From a virus: a stretch of 64,000 bases of DNA. Of this stretch, positions 43,395-52,800 are shown one piece after another (position 1 is the stretch's first letter; the number at the start of each line of letters is the position of its first letter). The stretch spans positions 1 to 64,000 of IMG/VR virus record IMGVR_UViG_3300047560_001406. One strand, 5' to 3'. Made by a program: the position numbers and the translations under genes. The notes under the pieces are model-generated. The model was not told the origin of the DNA. It was given only the letters and a program-made list of their open reading frames with translations, and made no database searches.

Positions 43395-43846
43395 TATACC
43401 TCTACCGCCTGGTTCTCTGATCTTCTAATTACAACCTTGTAATACTCCACATTTCCAAATGGACCAATAATCGGTTCCTGAGATGCAATTTCAAAAATAG
43501 TTGCTTTGTTAGCTCGTACACCAGATGTCTCCATATATAGACTATTGCCTAGATTATCTTTAATGTTACTAACCACAATATTTGTAAAAGATTGCCCTGT
43601 CTCTTGAGCACTTATTCTAATATCTGAACGAACACGACCAACAAGTACTAGATCTCTTGTTATACTTATATTAGGAACAATATCTTCTTGTGCAGGTCTA
43701 GCAAAAGATGCAAAATAGCAAGCAATAGTTTTATTATGAATCCATTGCTTCTTAACATTTCCATATGCCCCCTGCTCAACATTAGGGTAGAATATTTCTG
43801 CTGTCATTGGAAAAACAACATCTGTTTTTTCACATATAACAGCCAT
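43394..43846 (-). CDS. head-closure protein-like
   Basis: The 150-residue beta-rich protein (VFPMTAEIFYPNVEQGAYGN, TIACYFASFARPAQED, ITRDLVLVGRVRSDIRISAQE, EYYKVVIRRS) resembles small SPP1 gp16-type head-closure or tail-attachment beta barrels. It is next to the adaptor gene in the expected order. Assignment is by layout and fold impression. Confidence 0.55.
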   Translation of the reverse strand: MAVICEKTDVVFPMTAEIFYPNVEQGAYGNVKKQWIHNKTIACYFASFARPAQEDIVPNISITRDLVLVGRVRSDIRISAQETGQSFTNIVVSNIKDNLGNSLYMETSGVRANKATIFEIASQEPIIGPFGNVEYYKVVIRRSENQAVEV

Positions 43847-44751
43847 TATAGGACTCCGATTTTATGAATAGACTTCTTATACTTTTCAAGCATCTTGTCT
43901 ACTATTGCATTACCTGTTCCCTCTAAGAATTTAGAATCAAATTGCATCTTGAATTGATCAGTGCTATATGAAGTAATATACTTTTCATAATAATTAAGTT
44001 TTCCACACTTGATATCTTCAATTAAAATTTTGACTGCTGCATCAACATCTTGTGGTATAGCACGATATCCCTCATCAAGCACAAATAGGTAATCATAGTT
44101 TAGTGGGAATGTTCCAACTCTAGAAAGACCAAATGCTAAATCTCCTCTAGCTGTAGGGAATTTAATTACTGATGATGCGACAGAACTTGTTTGTCCAGTT
44201 TCTACTCTAACAATAGCAGAGTTATCTAGTGTTATACGATATTCATGCTCATTAGTTGTAGAATCAATATCATAAATTAATACATTATTCTCGTATACTT
44301 TGAGTACACGGTTTGCATCTCTCCATACTGGGAGGTAGTCAGTGCCATTACCAAGCACTTGATAAATTGATTTGTGGTTATAGAAACCATCTTCTGTATA
44401 TGTATCTATAATAGATCTTGCTATAAGTTCATATACCTTATATTGCTCTATCTCATGTGCTAGATCACTTAACTTTGAAGGATCTACGTATGGTCTAATA
44501 ATATCTAGATTATCTTCATAGATAATATGTTCATGTTCTGCATCATAGAATCTTATTAAGAATCTTCTATCGAACTGTACCTTAGTTAGTGGTAGTGTGT
44601 ATGTAACTACCCCGTTGCTATCAGATGTGAGAGTAATCTCTTCGATTGAGTGGTCCACCAAATCTTCAACATACAGAATATAGCCATAATTTGCATCTGG
44701 CAAATACCATGTTGTAGTTAGCGGATATGGTGGAACCCTCAATACTTCCAT
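43846..44751 (-). CDS. head-tail adaptor (connector) protein
   Basis: The 301-residue protein has an N-terminal Ig-like beta domain (residues 1-85) and a C-terminal helical part with AAVKILIEDIKCGKLNYYEKYI and a long last helix, like gp6/gp15-type connectors whose ring docks under the portal. The order capsid, small protein, adaptor, closure fits. The N-terminal extra domain is unusual. Confidence 0.6.
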   Translation of the reverse strand: MEVLRVPPYPLTTTWYLPDANYGYILYVEDLVDHSIEEITLTSDSNGVVTYTLPLTKVQFDRRFLIRFYDAEHEHIIYEDNLDIIRPYVDPSKLSDLAHEIEQYKVYELIARSIIDTYTEDGFYNHKSIYQVLGNGTDYLPVWRDANRVLKVYENNVLIYDIDSTTNEHEYRITLDNSAIVRVETGQTSSVASSVIKFPTARGDLAFGLSRVGTFPLNYDYLFVLDEGYRAIPQDVDAAVKILIEDIKCGKLNYYEKYITSYSTDQFKMQFDSKFLEGTGNAIVDKMLEKYKKSIHKIGVL

Positions 44752-45213
44752 TTAGAGACCGTATCCCTGAGCAACTTCTTTTGGATCAGCGATGCGAACG
44801 CCTTCTCTAGTTAGCCACTTCTCTGCTACGTCTTTATTCACGACATTGAAGCCCTTAGAAAGCTTGCCTACTCCATCCCAATGAATATTCTTTGGTGAGT
44901 AAACTGCAATTACGTTGTCCTTCTTTGGCTCTGACTTTTGCTTAGCAGGCTTTGCAGCAGGCTTTGCAGAAGATGTGCCAATTACTCCATTTGCGACAGA
45001 ACCAAGAACTGGCTTCTCTTCTGCTGGAGCGGAATATGATGGTCCAGAAATTACGTTGTCTGACTTTGTTTCTTCAGCTTCTACTGGCTTTGATTCCTCT
45101 ACAAGCTTTTCTACAACCTCAGCTGCCTTTTCTGCAACTTCTGGTGAGATGATTGGTTCATTGTCTACAACTGATGCTGGGACTACATCTTCATTCTTAA
45201 TATCTTCAGACAT
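44752..45213 (-). CDS. small head protein with acidic/Ala-rich N terminus (153 aa)
   Basis: The first 90 residues are Glu/Ala/Pro-Lys-rich and disordered. The last 55 form a compact domain (IAVYSPKNIHWDGVGKLSKGFNVV, VAEKWLTREGVRIADPKEVAQ). An extended -10 TGTTATAAT and AAGGAGG drive it separately from the capsid gene. It may be a decoration or head-joining protein; I do not recognise a family. Confidence 0.6.
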   Translation of the reverse strand: MSEDIKNEDVVPASVVDNEPIISPEVAEKAAEVVEKLVEESKPVEAEETKSDNVISGPSYSAPAEEKPVLGSVANGVIGTSSAKPAAKPAKQKSEPKKDNVIAVYSPKNIHWDGVGKLSKGFNVVNKDVAEKWLTREGVRIADPKEVAQGYGL

Positions 45214-45257
45214 AATTCCTCCTTAATTGTCTATGTATATTATAACATTATTATATG

Positions 45258-45292
45258 AGATAAGGGGCAGGAGCTTGGATGCCCCTGCCCCC
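45258..45292 (-). terminator. intrinsic terminator after the major capsid gene
   Basis: GGGGCAGG and CCTGCCCC (45264-45271 and 45284-45291) form a strong eight-pair stem with TTATCTC downstream on the minus strand. The T-tract is short, but the position, 22 bases after the capsid stop, is typical. Confidence 0.8.
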
Positions 45293-45313
45293 TAAAAAGG
45301 TACTGTTTACAGA

Positions 45314-46447
45314 CTATGCATCTGCAGCAGCGTCAGCGAATGCGATTGCATCCTGCTCTTCCCACTGGATACCAAAGCGGACGAATACTGTGTATTCAAT
45401 TGTGTCTTTCTTTGGCTTGTATTCACGGTTTACAGTGATGTCTCTCTGCATACCCCAAACACGGTTAGATGGGAATGTAAGGTCAACATAACCTTCTGGG
45501 TAGTAAGGAACTTCCTGAACGTCAATTCCTAGAACACGAGTTGTACGTGCACCACCGAAAGTCTGACCATTACCATCAAGGTATGCCTGACGGTTTGCAG
45601 GTGTACCAGCAGGGGTACCAGCAAATGCTTCAGCGATTGCGTCAGCAAGAGTACCATTGTGCTTTACGATACCTGCGAATGCGTCTGTACCAGCGTAGAA
45701 CTTAAGGTTATTCTTAAGTGCACGGTACTTACGTGGCATAGCAAGGATGATCTTCTGCATAACTTCTGGAGTCCATGCATTGTCAGCAACAGTAACTACT
45801 GCTTCGTGTGCATCTCCATCAGTCTTAACCTTGTTAACAAAACCATTCATGATAGATGTAAAGGCGTTAGAACCTGTACCTGTACCATTAATAGCCAAGT
45901 CTTCAATGTCATTAGCAAAAGCGTTGGTCATAAGACGTACTAGGTGATCTTCAAGAGCACCACCTTCAATACCATCTTCTAGAGCTTCAGCTGAAACTTC
46001 CCAGTCAAGACGAATCTTCTTGGTAGTAAGTTCAACCTTAGAGAATGTAGCACCAGTGTTTGTGTAGTCACCGTCAGCCTGTGTAGCAGCACGGATAACA
46101 CGCTCACCAACGTTAACCTTCTCAAGTTCCATGGTATTTGCTCTCATTGTTACACGACGACCATCGTTAGCAAGAACAGTTGCGTCCCAAACATAGTCGA
46201 TAAAACGACGTGCTTGTTCTGGACGTAGGATACCACTGCCAGCATCACCTGAAGGATTTACTGCGTTAGGTCCTGTTGTCAAACCAAGGTTAGCTGTTGG
46301 GATGTTGCCAACAACACCGCCAGTTGCATAGTTACCTGGAACAGCAGCACCAGCGTTTGAACCAGATGCGAATGCACCTTCTCCGTTAAAGAGACCAGTT
46401 GCGTTACCATCTGAATCTGGATTATTTTTCTTAATTTCTTCCGACAT
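45314..46447 (-). CDS. major capsid protein, HK97 fold
   Basis: The 377-residue protein follows the protease/scaffold gene. A flexible Gly/Asn-rich N terminus (1-75) precedes a typical core: ILRPEQARRFIDYVWDATVL, MRANTMELEKVNVGERVIRAAT, KIRLDWEVSAEALEDGIEGG-LEDHLV, and a C-terminal VDLTFPSNRVWGMQRDI. An ideal AGGAGGTGA ribosome-binding site and own terminator suit very high expression. The class is clear; the subfamily is not determined. Confidence 0.88.
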   Translation of the reverse strand: MSEEIKKNNPDSDGNATGLFNGEGAFASGSNAGAAVPGNYATGGVVGNIPTANLGLTTGPNAVNPSGDAGSGILRPEQARRFIDYVWDATVLANDGRRVTMRANTMELEKVNVGERVIRAATQADGDYTNTGATFSKVELTTKKIRLDWEVSAEALEDGIEGGALEDHLVRLMTNAFANDIEDLAINGTGTGSNAFTSIMNGFVNKVKTDGDAHEAVVTVADNAWTPEVMQKIILAMPRKYRALKNNLKFYAGTDAFAGIVKHNGTLADAIAEAFAGTPAGTPANRQAYLDGNGQTFGGARTTRVLGIDVQEVPYYPEGYVDLTFPSNRVWGMQRDITVNREYKPKKDTIEYTVFVRFGIQWEEQDAIAFADAAADA

Positions 46448-46468
46448 ATTGTCACCTCCTAAGTGATT

Positions 46469-47002
46469 TTATCTGAATAGATCGGCAGTTTTGAGGAAAC
46501 GTCCGCCCCATATTGATTTTTCAACCTGTGTCTCAGGCTGTTCCTGCACGATATCGCCGATATCGCCAGACTTTCGGAATGCAGTATCTGCTTCTACAGC
46601 ATCTACTCGCTTTCCAAACTCATCAAATGTGCCCTTTGCAGATGCAACTTCTTGCTGCACTGACTCTAGGGACTTTGTCAAAGAAGCAATCTCTGCTTGC
46701 ATTGACTTTACTGTTGATACAATATCGCTAAAGGCTGATGTTACAGTCTCTTTCATTTCAGTAATTGACTTTGAAAGATCTTCTGTATCGTCTGACTTCT
46801 TAGCTGCGTCTTCTGCCTCTTCATCTCCTGGCTTTTCACCAGCATCTTCAGCAGGAGTCTCCTCGTCTGCATGTGGCTTCATAGCCTTTTCTGCAGTTTC
46901 GTCATCTGGAGTTGACTCAGCTTTTGCCTCTGGAGCGACCTCAACAGTTTCTACAATTGCATCTGTCTTTTCTACAGTTGCTTCTGTTGTTTCTTCTGTC
47001 AT
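46469..47002 (-). CDS. nested scaffold protein from internal in-frame start
   Basis: Inside the protease gene an ATG at 47002 (MTEETTEATVEK) is preceded by a perfect AAGGAGG (47011-47017) at eight-base spacing. It is in frame and would yield a 177-residue acidic coiled-coil protein identical to the C-terminal half, as in the lambda C/Nu3 arrangement. The start is a prediction from the ribosome-binding site. Confidence 0.6.
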   Translation of the reverse strand: MTEETTEATVEKTDAIVETVEVAPEAKAESTPDDETAEKAMKPHADEETPAEDAGEKPGDEEAEDAAKKSDDTEDLSKSITEMKETVTSAFSDIVSTVKSMQAEIASLTKSLESVQQEVASAKGTFDEFGKRVDAVEADTAFRKSGDIGDIVQEQPETQVEKSIWGGRFLKTADLFR

Positions 47003-47761
47003 AGGATTTTCCTCCTTGGTCATCTTAGAAAGAGTTGTGCCTTTAGCACTATCAACTAAGAACTTTATCATTTCTGTTTTTTCGCTGTCATTTTTTTCAA
47101 CGAAACCTATGTTCAACATTGGTGAACCATCGACTGGACTATTCTCAGCTTCTTTGTCTGAAAGAATAGCAATACCTGCAGACTTGTCATAAAAGACATT
47201 TTCAATTTCTGTCTCAGTAGCAATTCCAGAAATCTGATTAGCTCCATCTGCCTTAACAACAGAGAGCACATTAGCAAATTGGTTTGCTGGATTGTCTACA
47301 AGTGATAGCTCAACAAGATCATAATCCTTGATAATTCTAATCTGTGTATCCATCTTTTCATCATAAGCGTCATCCCACTTATTCATTCTACCGCCGATGG
47401 AGAAGCCAGAAAGAGTGCCATCAAGAACCTTTTCCCAAGTATCCTGAGCACCCTTTGAAATATATGCAGAAACATAGATGCCGTTATACATTTTCTTTGT
47501 TTCTGGATCAAAAAACTTTTCTTCTTTAAATGCTACCATTTTGCCAACAGAAAGTGGTTGGTGCATTTCACGAATGTTGCCACGGAATCTCTTAAAGGCA
47601 TCAAGAGATGCTTCTGGAGTGACGATATCTGCTTGCTTATCAATATTGTCTAGAGTGGCAAAACCTGAGACAATACGCTTTTGCTCATCCACCTTTGAGA
47701 GTGGCATAGATAGACGGATGTCGTTTCCGTCCATAGTCCATTGTGCTTTAGAAATAGTCAT
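46469..47761 (-). CDS. prohead serine protease fused to scaffold (XkdF-like)
   Basis: The 430-residue protein has an N-terminal prohead-protease domain (about 1-170) with the XkdF-type signatures IVSGFATLDNIDKQAD, IREMHQPLSVGKMV, LDGTLSGFSIGGR and LVELSLVDNPANQF. The C-terminal half is acidic and coiled-coil (SLTKSLESVQQEVASAKGTF), as expected for a scaffolding/delta region. Proteolysis of scaffold and capsid would mature the prohead. TATAAT lies ten bases before the ATG. An in-frame internal start at 47002 makes a separate scaffold likely. Confidence 0.87.
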   Translation of the reverse strand: MTISKAQWTMDGNDIRLSMPLSKVDEQKRIVSGFATLDNIDKQADIVTPEASLDAFKRFRGNIREMHQPLSVGKMVAFKEEKFFDPETKKMYNGIYVSAYISKGAQDTWEKVLDGTLSGFSIGGRMNKWDDAYDEKMDTQIRIIKDYDLVELSLVDNPANQFANVLSVVKADGANQISGIATETEIENVFYDKSAGIAILSDKEAENSPVDGSPMLNIGFVEKNDSEKTEMIKFLVDSAKGTTLSKMTKEENPMTEETTEATVEKTDAIVETVEVAPEAKAESTPDDETAEKAMKPHADEETPAEDAGEKPGDEEAEDAAKKSDDTEDLSKSITEMKETVTSAFSDIVSTVKSMQAEIASLTKSLESVQQEVASAKGTFDEFGKRVDAVEADTAFRKSGDIGDIVQEQPETQVEKSIWGGRFLKTADLFR

Positions 47762-47828
47762 CGTAGTATTAATTATAGAGCCCTTTTTAGCAATATTGTC
47801 TGTTTTGAACCATTATATCACTATTTTA

Positions 47829-49466
47829 TTATTGAGAAGCTCTTCCCTCGCCTTTCGGATTTCTTCCAGCTACCGTTGCTGTACTATCTGATGCATTATT
47901 TGTACGCTGTGCATCTCTTGCATCATTTCCAGTACTATTTGGTGCTGGCTTTAAATCTAATGGCTTAGACCCATCACCATCTGGTCTAGCACCCATACCA
48001 AGAATTGCACGTGCCTCATCAGGAATAATAATCTGGTTCTTTACGTATCTTTCTAGGATTTGAGACTGAGCGATTTCGTCTGTAAGCGTAAGTTCATTAA
48101 ACTTAAACTCAAGAATATCTGTTTTTTCACGAATGACTCTATTGATGATCTTCTGCATAGCATCTTGTCTAGGACGAGCTACCTGCTCCTTAAATGTACG
48201 ATCTTGTGCCAAAGCAGCAGCAATTGCAGCAGAGTCTCCTCCACCAATCTTTGATAGTGGTACCTGGTGTGCAACTAGGATATCATCACGATTACGAATG
48301 CGATATTCATTGAATGATGCTTCCTGTGTACCAGTTTCTACAGCTTCCATCTTGAACTCTACCTTGTTGGTATCTGTATCTCCAGGAAGTGGAATGTAGA
48401 GGGTTCTGTGATTTGAACCCTTTAGACTTGTCTGTAAGAATCTAAACATCTTATCTTCGGCATCTTCTGAAAGACGTGCACCCTTAAGTGTAACAACGTA
48501 ACGAGGCACACCCTTGTTGGTAAAGTAGTCAATATTATATTGTGAAGCTAGCATATCTCCTTGTAGTGCAGAGATTGCTGAGATGATATCAGGTACACCA
48601 TAGAATGTATTTAGTGGTGAGTATGACTTAAAGTGAATAATTTCATTAGGACGAGGATCTGCTGTAATTGGGTTTGGATTTGTTCCCTGGAAATTTCTAA
48701 AGTAAACAATTCTATTACCAATAATTTGCAAGTACCCATCACGCAAACGGCGGACTCTCATAGTAGTTGATGGAATATGTCCGATATATCCAATCTCACC
48801 TTTAACAGTTCTACCAATTTCAAGGTATCCATTTCCAGTAGACTCATAGTCAGTCATTACCTTTGACATAACTTCTGTGAATGACTCGTCAAGATTTAAA
48901 CTTTCAACCCAATCACGAAGTTCTACCTTCATGCGTTCAATACGTTTCTGTGCCTTTTCTCTAGCACTTTCATTTGACTGAGAGTCAAGAGCCATCATAG
49001 TTCTCTTTGATACCTCAAAGTCATAGCCAAGGCCAACGATATTCTCTACCTTAGCATCAATAGCAGCATGGTTCGCAAAGGATGTATCGTAGTAGTTTGC
49101 TAGTTCATACAAGTTCCATGGTGGTGTAATGACATCAAACATTCCATATCCATTGCGATAGACACGACCAGGGTTAATCTCTTTTGATCGTGCACCATCT
49201 TTACCACGATTAATTGCAAGAGCACTATCTTGATATCCTAAATCATTAATATCAATTCCAGTGTTTACAGTTTGGTTTTCAATAAGTACGTCTGTTGATT
49301 TTACTAGACGTTCTGTTCTACGCTTAAAATTCTTTTCTAGACCAGTATAGTTTTTTAACTCATCCCAATTTTTTGCAAATGGATCGTGGTCTTTAAATTG
49401 GTCTAGAGTTGCTTCGGCATCTCCAAGTGATGCATGGATATATCTAAGCTCATCGTTATCTGACAT
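47829..49466 (-). CDS. portal protein
   Basis: The 545-residue protein has portal-family features: VITPPWNLYELANYYDTSFANHAAIDAKVENIVGLG, STGNGYLEIGR, EIIHFKSYSPLNTFYGVPDI (wing/stem region) and a C-terminal barrel with RNRDDILVAHQVPLSKIG. It forms the dodecameric ring for DNA passage and docks to the terminase and adaptor. It lies directly before the protease/scaffold gene, and its ATG overlaps the upstream stop. Confidence 0.92.
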   Translation of the reverse strand: MSDNDELRYIHASLGDAEATLDQFKDHDPFAKNWDELKNYTGLEKNFKRRTERLVKSTDVLIENQTVNTGIDINDLGYQDSALAINRGKDGARSKEINPGRVYRNGYGMFDVITPPWNLYELANYYDTSFANHAAIDAKVENIVGLGYDFEVSKRTMMALDSQSNESAREKAQKRIERMKVELRDWVESLNLDESFTEVMSKVMTDYESTGNGYLEIGRTVKGEIGYIGHIPSTTMRVRRLRDGYLQIIGNRIVYFRNFQGTNPNPITADPRPNEIIHFKSYSPLNTFYGVPDIISAISALQGDMLASQYNIDYFTNKGVPRYVVTLKGARLSEDAEDKMFRFLQTSLKGSNHRTLYIPLPGDTDTNKVEFKMEAVETGTQEASFNEYRIRNRDDILVAHQVPLSKIGGGDSAAIAAALAQDRTFKEQVARPRQDAMQKIINRVIREKTDILEFKFNELTLTDEIAQSQILERYVKNQIIIPDEARAILGMGARPDGDGSKPLDLKPAPNSTGNDARDAQRTNNASDSTATVAGRNPKGEGRASQ

Positions 49467-49846
49467 TAGTCTGTATCTCCATATGTCTGTAAAGTTTTCT
49501 TTGCAGCGATTACGGCACCAAGGTCATTCATGCTAGGGATTAGTCCTTGCTTCATTCTATCTACCTGCTCAGAATATTCTTCATCTGAAATCTTACGCAT
49601 GTTCGGATAGAATACTGCTCTACCCTCTGGCTGCCCCCAGTATTTAGCTGCATCGGCTAATTCCTTAATCTTGGCTTTGTCGCCCTTCATTCCAGATATA
49701 GATAGAGGACTATTGTTTCCATCTGTAAAAGCTTTTCCGTCTGGCTTTACCCAAACATATGTCCCATACATTGAGAAATTCTCTTCTACAACGCTAAGTT
49801 TTGTGTCGCCCACCTGACCAGGAAAACGTGGTTTTTGCTGTTTCAT
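49466..49846 (-). CDS. uncharacterised protein upstream of portal (126 aa)
   Basis: The product has a beta N terminus (NFSMYGTYVWVKPDG) and helical C terminus (ISDEEYSEQVDRMKQGLIPSMND). I place the start at the ATG at 49846: a TATACT -10 box ends seven bases before it, which suggests a leaderless transcript, whereas the in-frame GTG at 49852 lies against the -10 box. Its role is unknown; position suggests a head or packaging accessory protein. Confidence 0.6.
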   Translation of the reverse strand: MKQQKPRFPGQVGDTKLSVVEENFSMYGTYVWVKPDGKAFTDGNNSPLSISGMKGDKAKIKELADAAKYWGQPEGRAVFYPNMRKISDEEYSEQVDRMKQGLIPSMNDLGAVIAAKKTLQTYGDTD

Positions 49847-49853
49847 AACCACT

Positions 49854-49859
49854 AGTATA
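49854..49859 (-). promoter_or_regulatory. -10 box before the head operon
   Basis: TATACT lies seven bases before the ATG at 49846 and would give a leaderless mRNA for the 126-residue protein and portal. No -35 match is evident. Confidence 0.5.
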
Positions 49860-49864
49860 CCACA

Positions 49865-52800
49865 TTAAACAGCATTAAGAGTGAAGTTTGTCGTCTTTGA
49901 GTCCATGAATAGGCGATAACGCATACCATTTTTGCGATTAAACCTAATCTTAGCAACATCATTAAATATTAACTTTGATGTTCCAACATATGAATTATAG
50001 ATGTCAGATGGGTCAATTCCATAGAAGTTGCTTGATGACAGCACTAACACCTCAAACCATCTAAACACACCTTCCCAGTAACTCCAGTCAAAATGTACAT
50101 ATCCAGACTCACGAACTGAGAACCATGGCCTAGGGGATATTGTCTGTACTTGCTGTAGGCTAGATCCATTATAGTGTGATAGGTTATTTATTGTTAATGG
50201 ACCAGTTATTCTAATTGCCCCTCCAGTAACAGAGAAGTCTACATAATTAGAGAATCCCATACCAATTGCTGACCACTGCTTAACTGTTAGGACTGGATCC
50301 TTGACAATTTGACCATTAATAAAATATCCAATACCATTTTCAAGTTGTCCTGTCTTAACGTTTATTGCAAAGATACGACCTCTTAGTCCATCCTTCTGTA
50401 TTGCCTCAATATAGAATTTTATGTGTGACTTATCTGATTTGATATCTAGAACTTCTGTTGGTGAGTATGGGAAAAAGTCTTGTGAGTACATAGCAAACAT
50501 CTGCATAGCAATCATTTTATGGTTTGGTGTCCTTGTAGTATTTACAGGGATCTCAATGCCTCTTGCAGTTCTACTATCAAATCTTCCTTTAAGCGTTATC
50601 CCATTTTTTTCTGTTAGGTATAGATGTGGAGTGCTGCCTTTATAGATTGTAAATGGATTTCTCTTTTTATAGTCATAGTAGAATCCATTTTCTGTAAATG
50701 GATAAATATCGCTACCGAATCTTGTACCAATTGGTGTTGGAACAGTATCACTAAGTGCTACAGATGACAGAGCAAGGTTACCAATAGCTAAAGGTTTATC
50801 TGATATATTATCTATCTTAATATCAATATCTATTGCTATCGAATATTCTGTAAAGTCAATATCTGCTGGAGGATAGATAATCATTCCATCTACTACCTCA
50901 TAACGACTATTGACCCATTCTGTTCCTGGCATTACCATTCCATCATTTGTAGCTAATACAGTATTTGAGTAATATGCTTTATTGAAGCTTTCTGAAGATG
51001 TTGGCTTAAAGTAAACATATGTTCTTGCTAAAGACTTAGATGTGTCATAGACATATGATCTTGTTTTATTATTCTTAAGATCCTCATAGTCAATATATCC
51101 AGTATATAGATGATTGTCTAGATCGCTATATCTTTTCTGTGATGGATGTGAGTACTTTAGGTATAGATCTTGATATGTCCATGATCCTGATACTGACTCA
51201 ACGATCTTATTGCGTGATGGTGATGGATACTCAACATTAAACTGAATGAAATCCATATCATAGTATGTTTGCCCATTACCAGCTACCACATTTTTTCCAA
51301 AATATGAAAGTGGTAATGTTGATGTCCATGAACCATTTATATCTGAATCCAGAGTCATCTTTCCATTTTTAATTAGTGGATGAATCTTATAACTAAAGTC
51401 GGAATTTTCTACTAGACCTTCAGCAGCGTACTGTGCAACAGTTCCACCATCCATTAAAAATTGCCAAAATGTTGTACTATAGTATCCTGCATCCGCATTG
51501 TTTATTGGATCAATTACTTGCTCTGTATTCCATACAAGTCCAGACTGATCAAAGTAATCATATAGTCTTGTGTTAGCAAACTCATTATTGATTCCTATAG
51601 AGTATACCTTGCCATTGAATGACTTAGAAACTCCATCTCCAGCAACATAAAGAGATAGAGAATTCTTGTTATTTAGAAAAGATCTAATACTGCTATTAGA
51701 AAAATATTCACTAAATCTATCAAAATCTATACCTATTGCAAACTTTTCTCCAGGATAAAATCCTCTTGTTTCAGCAATAGTTTCTTTTATCCCTGCATGA
51801 ATATACGAGTATTTAATAGATTCGCCACTGATTGTGACTGACATAAAATTACCAGAGACACGGTCAACAAGCTTTAGAAGAATTTCCTCATCATCTGAAG
51901 GTTGTGATAAAGACTTAAATACAGCAACAATTGATTTGGTTTCATTAGGTAATATGTTCATATTTTCAAAATAGAAATATCCATGTTCTGGTATAAGTAT
52001 AAATTCTGAATCCTCATTTTGCTGAGAAAGATTATTTGCTAAAATTTCCTCTTTTGATAATGTTGGTGACTGAAGTGTTATCTCTTTAAAACTTGGTATA
52101 GATAGATAGTCTGTATTGGTAGATAGGTTATCAGATATTCCTGCTGACCAAGACCTAAATTTTGGATAAGAATAGTTATTAGAATATTTTGAATATTGAA
52201 AATCTATAGAGACATTCTTTCCACCAAATGCTGTATTTAGTGCTTCTGGATTATCAACGCCTTGTCCGTATACCCATCTTTTCTTAGCTAAAACATTTGA
52301 TATTGGATAGCTATAAATAGATACTGGACCTAGCTCAAATAAATCTACTAGCTCATTTCTATAAAAACCAATCCAGTCATTTGAATAACCATTATCTTCT
52401 TGTGCTGGAAGTGTTAGAGATTCTCTATCAATAATTAGTCTGCCCACCTCTTCTGCATTTAGATACATGATTAGATTATTTTTAAACATAGAAATATGAA
52501 GTAGCATTGGCCTATACCATTCTCCAACATAGTGTGATATTTCTTGAGATCCAAGCTTTAACTTTAAGAATGGACCATTCACATATACACCATCTTGAGA
52601 TGCTACTGGCCCAATAATCTTAATATCTGTATCAACAAATGCATTTATTCTAAACCACGACTCAAACGTATATGTTTTGTATTGCCCAATTTCATTTAAA
52701 AAACCCATGCCAGGAATTACTAGCGATGGAGAACTTCCATTTGGATAAAGAGTTAGAGATGTATTACTTCCATATACTAATGGGATTCCTGCATTTCTAG

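Noticed and set aside
46491-47192. Long plus-strand reading frame of 233 codons opposite the protease/scaffold gene
   Set aside because: It is the complementary shadow of an acidic, Glu/Lys-rich coding region; it has no ribosome-binding site and yields a Ser/Ala/Val-rich sequence without motifs.
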